A DNA stretch of 33,315 bases from Haplomitrium mnioides (GCA_049999725.1 JBNGIS010033967.1:111773-145087), one strand, 5' to 3'. Positions 18,951 through 30,199 are shown, numbered from the stretch's first letter. Made by a program: numbers and translations. The notes: a model not told the origin generated them from the sequence alone.

Positions 18951-19250
18951 CTAACAAGGGTTGCCGAAACAAGGATAGAGCGCAGCTCCAGTATAGGAAG
19001 AAAGACATAATGAAATAGCGATTTATCAACAGACCAAGGAGAAGCAAGCAGTGCTGAAACGGCAATATATCACATGATCGAAAAGAAGAAATGAGAAGAG
19101 ATCTACCGAAAGGATGACGAATCACAGATCCGACCCTGGGAGAACAAAAGATGCCGAAGAGGCGATCTAGCACAGATCCGACGGAGGAGGAAGCGGTGCC
19201 AAAAAGGAGATTTAGCACCAATCCATTTGGGGCAAAAACAAAGGTTATTC
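18570..19250. repeat. 47-bp degenerate tandem array
   Basis: The anchor word gccgaa or a variant recurs at 18575, 18622, 18670, 18717, 18765 and 18812, so the steps are 47-48. After an interruption it resumes at 18963, 19009, 19053, 19105, 19153 and 19198. Each unit continues with a variant of a-ggcgatatatcgacagatccgat and ends in a purine-rich gagaagaa. No continuous reading frame runs through the array. Confidence 0.8.
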
Positions 19251-19287
19251 ATAGTTCCTATACAAAGGGTCAGCAGCTTGCGGATGA

Positions 19288-19750
19288 CGTGGCAGTAAAG
19301 AAGTCAACGGGTCAGCGGACAGTCAGCGCGACGGTCCGCCTACCCCTTGGCGGGGCGGCGTTGGACGGCACCTCAGCGAAAACGTGGCACCTCCACGGGA
19401 CTCAAGAATCTGCGAGAATCTAATAGATTCTATGGGCATCTTGGCATCAACAGATTACATGGCATTCAACGGGACTCCGAGCATCAACGAGAATCTTTGA
19501 GATTCCTCTAGAATCTTGGCATCAGTGGATTACGTGGCACCTTTGTGGGAACTGCGAATCAACGGGAATCTTGAAGATTCCACATGTATCTTGGCCACAG
19601 CGGAAACGTGGCGCTCATACGACACTCCGAGCATCAGCGGGAATATTATAGATTCCTTGAGAATATTGGATCTCAGCGGAAACGTGGCGCTACAAGAGAG
19701 CCCGTGGGCTTCTTTGAGGTGTACACGGACCTGCGGAAACATGGTGCTTC
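19288..19750. repeat. 75-bp minisatellite with small hairpins
   Basis: The word cgtggca or a variant occurs at 19383, 19458, 19533, 19607 and 19683 (steps 74-76), with outlying copies at 19288 and 19740. Each full unit contains an inverted repeat gaatct-nnn-agattc, at about 19413-19427, 19489-19503, 19566-19580 and 19641-19655. The loop triplet differs each time and the stem is nearly constant. Confidence 0.8.
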
Positions 19751-21689
19751 GAGGATCAATGAGCGATTTTGGAACGAACCTCGGAATTCACATCAGATCT
19801 GCATCGAGCTCTGTCGCCTTGCAGAATTTACCCGATCCCTTGGAATTCACATCGAATCTGCGCCGAAAATTGCATTCTACGGTCTGCACCAGTCCCTTTC
19901 GAATCTACGCCAAATTTCCACCGACTAGTATCTCAAGCCAGCAATAATCCAAATCGCAAGGTGGGTGAAAAGCAAAAAGGTATAATTTGCGCAAGGGGGA
20001 TAAAGCGGTCCTCACTTTGTTGTTAGAAGGACCGATAGTTTTGTGCAGGAAGAGCAGTGGGAGATAGAGGAGAGAATTCTGGTGAGACCTCTGATGAGGT
20101 GGGTGTACTCGTGAGGGAAGGCTATCGCAGGGTGGAGGTGGACTGAGGAGTGCTGGGAATCGTTGAGCATGAGGCTCTAGAGGCTCAGACTACTCAAGTG
20201 GACTCACATGTGAAGGCAAATCCCACATTTGGAGGTGGACCAACACTTAGAGGAGAGGAGAATTCTTTCAGTTTGTATTTCGTGAGGGGCAGCCAAGAGG
20301 GGGGTCCTGGTGTTGCCTTAGCTTAGTTTGTGCAGAAGATCAGTCCCAGTAGCATTAGGAGAGTGTTGTTGGTTTTACTTTCTTGTAGAACAGGGAGAGG
20401 GGTACAAGTCATTTGTCGAGCTCCTGTTCTGGGGTTCTCATTGTACATGTGTGCTTCAAGAAATATACAGATAGTTCATGTCTGTGAGGTCTCCTACTCA
20501 TATTTTTGATTGCAGATTCATGAGGAGCAGTTTTGAGGATAGAGTATGAATTCAGAAGTTAGAGTTGGTTGATGTAGTTGTGCAGTTGGCAATTGGAAGG
20601 ATCAGACAATTTTACATCAAAGGAGTGCATGGAAAGAGGCACCCGAAGTGGTTCTACTAGTGGGGATGTGGTCTGAGTCTCAGATTGTGATTGGTGAAGG
20701 TTTGAGTGATCAATCAATTTTGCTATGAGTTCTGTTCTATTCTTTGTTTATTAAATTTGTAAGGAGAGGACCTGCTGTGATTTTCCAGTCAATGGATTCT
20801 GGTTGGGAGATTGGAGCAAAAAAAGGAAGGCTCAGGTTTGTGTGTGCCTAGGGACTAGGTGGACATTTCACAAATAAACAAAGTGATTAGTGGTTGGAGG
20901 AGCATCATTTGGATGTGAGACCAGGTGGGTCGTTCCATAGTTGTGTTCTCAACATCAAGCTATGGGATACCTTGGGTTGGAGTGGCCTGAGTGTCTAATT
21001 TGAGGAGAAGAGAGATGTTGTAACGAGGGTAGGCACGGGAGCGTTGGTTTGAGAGTTTCGAGCAGGTTGAATAACCGACTGCTTGGGAATTTCTCCGATA
21101 CAACTCCAGTTTAAAATCAGCCTGTACAGTAGCTATCTGATTCCAGAAATGTCAGTCATACAGTTTGGGTAGTTTTTGGTTTTTGTTATGTGTTGTGAAG
21201 TAGTAAGTATATTTTTATGGTTATTGTTTTGTGGAGGAAAAGGTAGTCAAACCTAGAGTGGAGAGAGGTCCACGTCTGAGTTAACAAGAGTGCAATTTCA
21301 GAACTCTCTAAAGAATCTGGAAAGTCGATAAAAGTGGGTTAAGAGCAGATTTCTATATAGATCTTGCGCGGTTTGATCCTTGGGTGTGCTTTTTAGGGGT
21401 TGGAGTGCCATTGTTATGCTACGACAGTCCTTCTCCTCCAACAATTTAATTTCCAACTTTAGATGCAACCCGACATTAAACATGGAAACTACACCTTCTC
21501 TAACGTGTTCCAAAGACCCTTGATTCAGACTCTCTTGATGATAGTTTCCTCTATTTGTGGATCTCTCATGTTTTCACTATACTCATACATGAGGTCAACC
21601 CTAAACCCCCAATATTTACAACTGTTTACACATCCATGGTTCAACCAATTCACTCTTTAAATCACAAATGACAACCTTTTACAGTATAT

Positions 21690-22735
21690 TAAGTCTGACT
21701 AGTGTTAGACCTTCACTAGGTCTGTTGGTCCCTATATTGTTCTCTTTAGTATTTTATATCGTATGGGTCTACATAGAGTCTTGTGCAGGTGTTTGGTACC
21801 TCCTCTTCCCCAAACCATGCAGGTTTTACAAGGCTACCACATCTCTGCTTGTGGAGAATATTTTGATGACAAAACTACTACTCTGAAAGTGCTTTGTTCC
21901 AGATGTTGGTGGCTTATCTTATTTGTGGACTCTCATCAATTTTCATGTACATGTAATGCATGCCAATGCACTAGAAAACCTACATACCACTTGGTGATGC
22001 CTTTAGTACCTATTTTTTAGCTATCTATATTTGAAAAATGGGGACTGAATTTCATCGGTCCCATTGCACCACCATCTCGGTCTCATCGAAACAAGTACAT
22101 ACTCGCAGCCATAGACTATGTCACCAAATGGATGGAGGCTATAGCTCTACATGTTGATAATGCTATCTCTGTTGCTTCCTTTTTGTACTCTCATGTGTTG
22201 ACTAGATATGGTTGTCCATTAGAGTTGGTTAGTGAGGGCACCTATTTCCTAATGAAGTCATTGCAACTTTTATATCCTTGTACTCGATTCGCCATCACAC
22301 TTCAGTCCCCATACCATCCTCAAGCCAATAGCCAAGCTGAGAGCACAAACAAAATCTTAAAGGTTATTTTGATGAAAATTTGCCTCTCCCTACTGATCAA
22401 ACTAAGATGAGCGTTTTCTTGCGGTCTTAACTGCATATTGCTCCATATCCAAAGGTGGCATTGGGTTCAATCCTTTCCATCTAGTGTACAAGCAAGAGGC
22501 TTTGCTGCCCATTGAGATCCCGGTTCTCTCATTGCGCATTGTCATTGCCAATCATTTAGAACTCTTAGAATCCTTGCAACATCGCCTTGTAACTTTGAAA
22601 AATTTGCAAGAAGATTGTATTCAAGCCTCTAACCTGCGCTTTGCTCACCAACAATGCACTAAAGTCATCTATAACCAAAAAATCAAGTTGCGAACATTTG
22701 GAGTAAATGATTTGTCTTGGTTTTTGATATGAGAT
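21690..22735 (+). pseudogene. Element 3 integrase
   Basis: Plus-strand order: GLHRVLCRCLVP (21763-21800), LQGYHISACGEYFDDKTTTL with FSCTCNACQC as the zinc-finger half (21820-21975), then the catalytic core FEKWGLNFIGPIAPPSRSHR and ILAAIDYVTKWMEAIAL (22030-22150). The second part has TRYGCPLELVSEGTYF and LQSPYHPQANSQAESTNKIL with the catalytic Glu (22200-22360). The tail has VYKQEALLPIEIPVLSLRI at 22484-22540, then FAHQQCTKVIYNQKIKLRTF. First Asp (IDY) and Glu (AES) are visible; the second Asp lies in SEGT, where active copies have SDxGT, so it is lost. A few frameshifts. Confidence 0.88.
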
Positions 22736-23175
22736 TTCTTAAGTTTGCCTCAAAATTTACATCCCACTTGTCCGGAAGTTACAAAGTTATTGTTTTCCAT
22801 CTCCATTGTTATCTAAGCCTCACCACACTAGATAGCATTACTTTTGTTGTCTTTGTAAATAACAATCATGTCAAACTATATTGTGTATAATCTATCTAGT
22901 TTGGAGGTGTCTACAATCTAGCTTACTCGTTACAAACATTTGGAGTAAAACGATTTGTCTTGGTTTTTGATATAAGATTTCTTAAGTTTGCCCTAAAATT
23001 CACATCCCAATTGTCTAGAATTTACAAAGTTATTGTTGTCCATCTCCATTGCTTTCTGAGCCTCACCACATTAGATAGTATTACTTTTGCTCCTCTTGTA
23101 AATAGCAATCATGTCAAACTGTATTGTGTGTGATCTGTCTAGTTTGGAGGTGTCTGCAATCTGGCTCACTCATTG
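22694..23175 (+). repeat. 243-bp tandem duplication of the integrase C-terminal region
   Basis: Two adjacent copies, 22694-22936 and 22937-about 23175, both starting acatttggagtaaa. Both encode in shifted frames a version of FD-x-RFLKFA-x-KFTS-x-LS followed by NHVKLYCV, the C-terminal part of Tat-like integrases. Copy two keeps the general sequence with scattered substitutions and a one-base shift near its start. Confidence 0.88.
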
Positions 23176-23619
23176 CTTTTGTTATTCATTCTATTTTTTG
23201 TTTTGTTCCCTGCCACCAAGCTATTGCCACCATTCTTAGGTTTGTAGAGTTCAGCCCAATCTACATACTTTGTACGGGAAGCTCAAGATTGAACCAAAGG
23301 ATCTCTTAGAGTCAAAGATAGGAAATCAATGTGAGTGCAAAAGATATGCAAAGGAGGAAGGGAGGTACAAGAAGAGTAGCAACAACAATATTGAAGCATC
23401 AACGACAAGCTTCAGACACCAACAAATCAAATAGGAGTATATAGCTAGGATATTGTATTTGGATTTTAATTATAAACTCTTTAAAATTTAAGATTCAATT
23501 GTAGATTAGAATGTTTTTTTTATGACAAATATACGTATCAAATATAGGAGGTGTCAACTTTAGGTAGCAACTCAAACAACCAAAGTGGAGAAAAAATCAG
23601 ACATAAACAATCCAAAAGA
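23176..23619. other. Unidentified stretch downstream of element 3
   Basis: No coding frame is recognised. It is the place where the 3' untranslated part or an LTR of element 3 would be expected, but no second LTR-like copy exists in the window. Confidence 0.3.
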
Positions 23620-23778
23620 GAAAACAAAAGAAGCTTCTCCCTCGCAAGTCATGAGTGAGTTGTTTGTGTGTTGAGTGAATTTTGTGAAAGTAAAAGTATA
23701 TTGAAAACAAAAGAGGCTTCTCCTTCGTAAGTCATGAGTGAGTTGTTTGTGTGTTGAGTGAATTTTGTGAAAGTAATT
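23620..23778. repeat. 83-bp tandem duplication
   Basis: Copies at 23620-23702 and 23703-23778 start gaaaacaaaagaagcttctc or the same with one change. They share cgcaagtcatgagtgagttg (two changes) and gtgagtgaattttgtgaaagt-type sequence nearly unchanged, so this is a recent duplication. Confidence 0.9.
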
Positions 23779-23799
23779 TTTGGGGGTAATCAAATGAGG

Positions 23800-26640
23800 A
23801 CGGGGATGAGGAGGTGCTGGTAAAGGAGTCTTTCACGAAGGGTTGGGCTGAAGTAATAATGAAGAGAGAAAGAAAAATGGATGTCTAGCATAGGATGGTT
23901 GTAAAGGACTTCAAGAATCAACCATGCTACTTGAAGACACAAGTTGGAAGAAGCCTCGAGAATTCATCAATGAATGTTAGTTTAAGATACCTTGAAATAT
24001 GTCTCAAGAGAAGTTGTGGTGAGTTATGGTGGTGTAGCCTTGGTTGAAGGTTGGAGGTGCGTCGAGGACACTTGGCTGCACTCTAATAAAGGTGAACCAG
24101 GAATTCGCTGGTGGAAAGAAAATTTTCCTGTTAGTTGCTGATTTTTGTCAAGTCAAATATCAATGCTATGCTTGCAGCAATCAATTTTTTAAGGGCATCA
24201 GAGGAGACCGTTGTCGAGGCAGAATGTGGGAAGAAAAAAGGAGATGCTCAAGCTATGGTTCAAGTAAGAAGGGATTTGGTCAATGTGAGTTGGAGGAAGA
24301 TATGTAGGGGTCAAGGGCAATTTAGGATGAGCCTCGACGTCTTCAAAAAGGCAAAGTCAAGTACATTTGGGAAGCCTTCTTCAAATCATAGAGGTCGCCT
24401 TGGAAGTGTGTATGAGTAGGGCACATTGCAAGAGGGTTGGGCAAGACATCGATGCAGTTGAAGGAAGATGCGGCCAAAGAATTTTGATGAAGAAAGGCCT
24501 TTGTGAAGAGGTTGCACATTGTTTAGACAGTTCCCTACTGTCAGCCTTAGCTCCTTCTCTATGCATGTTTTGAGTAGGACAGGTGCACATGAAGGTTGAT
24601 GCAACATTTTGGGAACCCTCTTTGGCGGGTAGCAAATTCAAATGACCATGCAGATTTTCATAGAGACAGTTCTGTGATGTCTTGATGCTCATTTCTATCT
24701 AAAGAAATGGTCGAATTTTCTAAGGAGTGTTTGACTGCGAGAGGATTGCTGCCCTCCGTTGTCGATGTAAATACTGGAAGGTTGTTGATCGGTTTGACAT
24801 GCAGTTCTACTAGAAAATGTTGCTCGACATGGAAGGACGTCAAAAGAGTCATTGGATTGAGGGGCTCCAACATAGACAAAATCTTGTGGCTTCTTAAACT
24901 TGCTGATTGCTGACAAGTCAAAGAGTCCTTTGTTAAGTTTTCTTCTTTCTGCCAAGGAGCCTGGCAGATTTTGTGAGAAGGCTACCATCAAATGGATGCA
25001 AAGCGCTCTATGAAGGGGATGCCAATTATGTGTGAGTCATTTTTCTAGTGGCACCTGTCGTATTTGTGATGCAGAGTAGGACTGCCATAGATTTGGACAC
25101 GCCTCCTCCTTCTGCGAGGTAATCAATTCGAGTATTTCCTGGTGCAAGAGGATATTGAGGAGAAAGGGAATATCCTCACCTCTGCATTAGAGAAATCAGC
25201 CATTGCCCAGTTGTATACAGGTTGTGATGTGGGGTACACAATTGGAGTCGTCAGTTTAGAGAATACATGGTTCTGGTGGTGACATTTTTCCCAGTCTTGA
25301 GCAGATGTGTGGGTGAAGAATTCTACCAAGGATTGGGGTTGCCAAGAAAAGATAGATGAGGTGCTAATGTCCCACTACCTAGGGCTGAGATGTAGAAAAC
25401 AACAATTGAATGAGAGAATAGAGGCTGGTTTCTGATGCAGTATAGGAGGCAAGATACATGAAGAGTGGTATTAATTCTTTAGGAGAACTTGCGGTTCATT
25501 AGTAGTGTGGGGGACTGGAGATAGTAAGAGGGAATGGAGTGGTCAGCTTGAGTGGTACCCCGTAGGGAAAAGTGGTGAGGTGGTGAATGTGGCAAACTAT
25601 TGGTGAAAGGGCAAGAGTTGGTTGTTTTCAAACGTGAGAAGTAGAGGGTTGAAGGAAGATTGGTGAAAGGTTAATATATGAGGCTGGATGAAGGTAGTGT
25701 GGTGTGAGGAGATAGTTGTTGGTGGAGTAACAGTAGGTTGAGCCTTCGGTTGAGATAGTTGGTTGGGCGATTCCCCAACTCTGGATTAAACATAGGAGTT
25801 TGCCTATTGGGTATAAGAAAAAGATTAAATAAAATAAACACTGGTTGTAAATAAGGGGAGAAAGGGGCATTGAGTGGCAGCATGAAGCTAAAGTCTGGAA
25901 TAGAGAGGAAGTTGTCTTAAGTAAATGTAAAGTTTTTGGAAAGGAAGTTGATGTTGTTGGGGGAAGAATTGGACAAGAGTACAAATTGTAATGCTCTCGG
26001 TGAAGAACTTTTGGTGACATTGGTGATGTTAAGGAAAGAACTTCAGAGATAGGTTGCGGACTCAAGAAGGAGAGTGCCAAGAATCTCCAAGGGTATGTAC
26101 AGAAAATGTCAAAAATCCAAGGGAGGTGAAAAAGAGGAGACAATTCATCAAGCTGTGGTGTGGTGATTCACTGAAATTCAGGGTTCATGGGAAGGAGGAA
26201 ATCATAGTTCTGAGTTGTGTTCCCTTTTGGAGAAGAAGAGGTGAGCTCTAAAGATCTGAGAATAGGGTGGGAGGCAGTAATGCACATTTTAGTGGGGGAG
26301 GATATAGCAAGAGGTAGAAACAACCTCAGAACTCTGTTTTAAACAAGGAGACACCATGACTAAGAATAAAAATAATAAATCTGATACTAGAGTTATTAGT
26401 CAAAAGAGGGATCCCTTGCATCAATGTTAATGGGCCAAAAACTGAGTTGCCAGAGACTTGGGTTGTGTTGGTGGTGGCAAGGTGATAGGTAATCATTTGT
26501 GTTTTTTGTTTGTATGTTCTGTTGTGTCTAGGAGTCAATGGTAAAGTATCCATTCTGAAAAGAGAAGTTATTTGCCATCCAACTCTAAATATACTTGCTT
26601 GTGTGGTTAGTCCTAAAGTGGGGTGTGTGTACAGGGTGTC
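23800..26640 (+). other. Unidentified purine-skewed region, possible decayed retroelement
   Basis: The plus strand is clearly richer in G than C and in purines, which leaves long open but meaningless frames on the minus strand. One plus-strand segment at 25050-25112 reads GTCRICDAE, a stop, then DCHRFGHASSFCE. The CHRFGH-x4-C part matches the second half of a zinc knuckle (C-x4-H-x4-C) as found in ORF1/gag of plant retroelements. No endonuclease, reverse transcriptase or LTR was found, so the identity remains open. Confidence 0.3.
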
Positions 26641-27039
26641 TTTGTCGGAAGCCGGTCAATGGGGAAGTGTATGGGTCTAGAAGAGGCTCCTAATTGATGT
26701 CTTGAGGCTCCTGTCCTAATGCACCCACTATGTTTAGATAGGGCCAATCATTGACCCAACCTAACTAAAACTTCTTTTTTCTTACTCAATTAAAACTTCT
26801 TTTTTCTTATTTGTTTCAGTTTTCTTATCTACTATGCGAAGTTTACCTATGCGCCTTACTATTTGTCATAGTTGTCGATTTCTTTCAAGAACTTAAATTA
26901 ATCCATAGTTGATATAAAGGGAATTAACAACTATTGAAAGGGATCCCATCTCCATGGAAAAAAGAACACACTTTAGACCTAAGCACACGAAGCTAAGATG
27001 ATATGCAAAGGTTGTATGTGGGACCTAGTAATGGTTCTG

Positions 27040-27099
27040 AAGGAAGGTTATAAGGGAAAAACAATGCCCAAGGAAGGTTTTGAGGAAAAAACAATGCTC
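27040..27099. repeat. 30-bp duplication
   Basis: Two tandem copies starting aaggaaggtt at 27040 and 27070, each ending acaatgc(c/t)c. Confidence 0.7.
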
Positions 27100-27131
27100 G
27101 TTTAGAATCGCTCGTAATCATGGTGGGGGTA

Positions 27132-27211
27132 AATACCACCACGGTTGGGTTACCTTCATATAGCCCAATTGAATACCACCATGGTTGGGTTACTTTTATA
27201 TAGCCTAATTG
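27132..27211. repeat. 40-bp duplication
   Basis: Two tandem copies starting aataccacca at 27132 and 27172, each containing ggttgggttac and atatagc(c/t)c(a)attg, with a few substitutions. 26640-27130 and 27212-27800 otherwise show nothing recognisable. Confidence 0.8.
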
Positions 27212-27805
27212 GCAGTATACTTTGAGAAGTGTGTAGTTCTTTAGCATGAATTTCATCCTACACCAATTATTTGGACATGACTCATGTCCATACCAACCTA
27301 GCCCAAAGACAAGCAAACCATAGAAGATTTCCTCATATAAAGTTTTGGTATACAACCAATCGACACTTTCTGTAGACCTCAAGAGGGGTGATTGTTCTGC
27401 TACCTATATACAAAGCAATATTTAATGCCAATACTACAACAAGGTTGTGTTAGGGCTTCCTCCCTCCTCCCCTCATTATGACTTGACAGTAGAGACCAAA
27501 CATCAATATCTTATGTTCTCTAAGAAAGCTTCATACTAGATGGAATGGACCTTATGAGTACTTTGAGTGCATGAGAATGGATCAGTCCAGTTATGTATAT
27601 TGGAAGTAGAATTGTTGCCCATGAGTAATAATGGTTATCAATTGAAGAAAAATTACCCCAAGGAAGATGCTTGCAAGAATGCTGGACAATAGATTGGGAG
27701 AATATATGAGGCAGTTCTTAGAAAGAAAGGAGTGAAAGATTACAATTAAGGTTATTTTTTTCGAGAAAAATGGAGGAAATGAAGCAAAATGGATGAAGCT
27801 AGAAA

Positions 27806-28550
27806 ATTTGCTTAGTAAGAGATTTAGAGCTCAATAGATTGAATCAGGTGGGTTTTTGTGAAGATGAGAGTAGAGAGATAAATTTTGAGGACCTAAAGTT
27901 AGTCATCAAGGAGATGGTTCTAAATAAGCATATCAAAGATTTACCAGAATCTGATCCGATAAATCAAAATCAATCTATTTTACCATTGAGTGGCTGCGGA
28001 TGTGAGTCATGATAAAAAAAGAGGGTAAGTGACTAAGAAAAATTTGAAGTTCATTTTTTGCGTTTAGTCAAAGAATTATATCGAGATGATGAAAAGGCAC
28101 CCGTATTGCGACGCAAAGGTCTGAGAGGAAGAAGGCTTTGTTTTGTGATATTTGCCAAGAGAACAAAGAAGTGCAAAAGGCTATACAGATTGAAAGAGTA
28201 AGAGAACACGAAATGAGAAAAACCATGGAGTTTTGGTTGTGTCACTAGGGTGGGTAAAGTTGTTCCATATTCTGAAGACCTTCTATGATCTTAAGAAGTG
28301 TTTGTAGAGACAAAGGCTCTAGAAATTCTTCAACAAGATGTGGAAAGTGGACATGTATGCAGTGTTTCAACAATGAAAGATCATACAAATTAATATGTGA
28401 GTTGTTGACATTGTTATGTTGGTGAAGAAGACTCAATTGTTTGTAACGGAAGAGGGTTATGAAGGAAATCTATGGGTTACTAGAGGAGAATTGCTCAGAG
28501 AAAATATTGAAGGGAATAAATGCAAGAATTTGTGTAGTTTTTTGCTCATA
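27806..28550 (+). pseudogene. Decayed plus-strand gene with a PHD-like cysteine pattern
   Basis: A single frame runs from about 27806 to 28462 with scattered stops. It is fully open over 27806-28008 (DLELNRLNQVGFCEDESREI, INFEDLKLVIKEM). It is open again from 28043 as FEVHFLRLVKELYRDDEKAP followed by VLRRKGLRGRRLCFVIFAKR. Near the end it reads YVSC-stop-HCYVGEEDSIVCNGRG (28394-28458), that is C-x2-C-x9-C. The next frame gives KEIYGLLEENC, matching the spacing of the remaining ligands of a PHD finger with several replaced. PHD fingers read histone tails. The zinc-finger call is inference; the coding nature of the frame is better supported. Confidence 0.4.
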
Positions 28551-28923
28551 TATTATTAACAACTTCTACTTAGACCGAGGAACATGCTACTTAAAACAAG
28601 AACTTTTTGTTTATGAAAAAAAAGAAACGTAGTTTTAAAGCTATAAAAAATTAGAGAAAATGAGGTTACTTTTTTTAAAACAAAAACTACATGAGTTTTT
28701 GAGCTTTATTTTTGACATTTTAACAAGCTTGATAGAGCAAGAAAATCAAACAATATTTGTAGTTTGTATGAAAATATTGAAATTCTCAAAATCGATGAAA
28801 AGTATACAAATTATGTTATGCTTTGACAAAAAACTTGTATTTTTATTTATTACATTTTGAAGCCCAAAAATTGAAACATACGTCAAAATAAGTTATTTTA
28901 AAATAACTTTGGTTGTACAACCT

Positions 28924-28937
28924 CTATGTGGACATAG
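28924..28937. repeat. Isolated palindrome-family member
   Basis: ctatgtggacatag has six of seven base pairs matched. It lies about 400 bp after the decayed plus-strand coding frame, in otherwise non-coding AT-rich sequence (28560-29380). Confidence 0.65.
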
Positions 28938-29066
28938 TCATTGTGCTACTAAAAACTTATTTTTTGAAAACAAAATAGAAAACATGAGGAAAAAACCCAA
29001 TCAAACTAGAAGTCAAGGGAATGAGTTTGGAATCCCAAAATACAATAACCAACAAAATAAAACATT

Positions 29067-29139
29067 GCATGGATTTCAGAGCTCTATTTTCAGGTTCAAG
29101 CAAGAAAGAAGCTTTCTTTTGTAGTTGAAAATCCATGCA
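29067..29139. repeat. Imperfect hairpin-forming segment
   Basis: tgcatggattt at 29067-29077 pairs with aaaatccatgca at 29128-29139. Between them aaagaagctttcttt forms a smaller near-palindrome. A similar start (tgcatggattttcaa) occurs at 868-882, linking the non-coding sequence at the two ends of the window. Confidence 0.5.
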
Positions 29140-29383
29140 CGTAAAGGTTAAAATTGGCATATTTTAGAAGGTTTTAGCAATTCAAAATCTTTTATAATTC
29201 AGAGAATCATATATGCAAAGGATTCATAATTTGGAGATGATGCATGTTTAGACTTTGAAGTAAATCTCTAAAGCCACTAGCATTTTTGATTCTGAATTAT
29301 GGATCACAGTCTCCCAAACAAAAGGTTTTGAGCTCTACAAGAGAGTCTTTGAGCAGTGTAAAATTTAAGTTCTATATATTAGT

Positions 29384-29769
29384 CTTTGTATGTAGAAGGT
29401 TGAGGGTTGTATATCATAGTCAGTACGTGTGGAAGGCTTTGACTTCCACACCAACATTTATGCGTGCATAAGAATCTGAGCACTCGATAACAAAGACAAT
29501 GCTAAACATAGGTTTAAAGTTCCATAGTAGAGTCTATGCGAGCATAAGGTTTCCACTTGTGTATTAAAGTTTATGTGCACATAGGGTTGAGACTTCTAGA
29601 TGCGAGTCTAGATGCACTTAAGGTTATATTTTCCACAACAAACTCTAGTCGCGCTTACGATTCGGTTTTTTGAATCAAAATCCAAGAGTAAAAAGGGTAT
29701 AAAGCTCTCTATCGGAGTCAAAGTGCGTATAAGGTTTCAAGTTTAACGCCAAAGTCCTTGCAAGCAAAG
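29384..29769. repeat. 37-bp-period array of palindrome-family cores
   Basis: Cores occur at about 29384, 29421, 29458, 29497, 29534, 29571, 29608, 29644, 29682, 29720 and 29756, a step of 36-39 bp. The best are ttatgcgtgcataa (29458), ctatgcgagcataa (29534) and ttatgtgcacatag (29571, with tatgtgcacata a perfect 12-bp palindrome). The core is usually followed by aaggttt and preceded by aagt, so the flanks partly match those of the 24-bp array. Non-coding sequence with no clear features follows to 30200. Confidence 0.8.
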
Positions 29770-30199
29770 GAATCAATAGTCAATTTGGGCACACGCTTTA
29801 GCAATACCAAAACATTAAATGTTTTTGGAAAACAATAAAAAGGTAAAGAATATAATTATATTTTGGATAAGAAATTTTTTTTAAACCAAATGAGATTTAT
29901 GATCGAATGTTAAAGTTTCATTCATAGAAGATAAAATGGAACTTGGAATATTTCACACTAAAACGTTCAAGGTGGCATATAAATTCAAGAAATGTTTTGA
30001 TAACATTCTCAAGTACTATATAAAATAATAAACTTAAATTGCAATATTAACTGAAAGTACACAATAAAAAATAAGGTTTCTAAATGACTTTAGTCACTCA
30101 TATGGACTTCTTTGGATTTAGCTTTAGAAGATTCATCAAGATTAACACAGTGTACCTCAATGTTGATAACCTTGATTGAATCTTTTTCAAACACGTCTC

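Larger units (their letters stand above)
16765..21460. mobile_element. GC-richer insertion of about 4.7 kb without recognised genes
   Basis: It lies between the RNase H and integrase of element 3 and differs from its surroundings in base composition, with parts around 19300-19400 clearly GC-rich. It contains at least three tandem-repeat blocks (listed separately) and short open frames on both strands that look like nothing known. A TATA-like ttatataagg is at 17184-17193. The left edge begins TGTTAAGATATCAG; the right edge is not sharp. A candidate purine tract followed by TGTTGTAACG lies at 21001-21025. It may be a non-autonomous LTR element (large derivative type), but I could not find paired termini. 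Confidence 0.5.
14325..23175 (+). mobile_element. Gypsy element 3: plus-strand Tat/Athila-like element split by an insertion
   Basis: Decayed protease-like, reverse transcriptase and RNase H sequence at about 14325-16760 and integrase at about 21690-23175 read on the plus strand in the order expected for a non-chromoviral gypsy element. Residue patterns (IDYVTKWMEA, HIISKRG, RLA-W at the RNase H end) resemble the Tat/Athila lineages. RNase H and integrase are normally adjacent, so the roughly 4.7 kb between 16765 and about 21460-21690 is an insertion. LTRs and primer site were not found, so the outer ends are only the limits of recognisable coding sequence. Confidence 0.75.

Noticed and set aside
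19516-19947. 143-codon plus-strand open frame in the GC-rich insertion
   Set aside because: It runs through the 75-bp minisatellite, overlaps another open frame of similar length, and shows no recognisable domain.
25628-26143. 171-codon minus-strand open frame
   Set aside because: It is explained by the purine skew of the plus strand; low-complexity Ser/Leu/Pro text, no motif.
26993-27382. 129-codon minus-strand open frame with internal repeats
   Set aside because: The repeats are the 30-bp and 40-bp DNA duplications; no domain and no supporting context.
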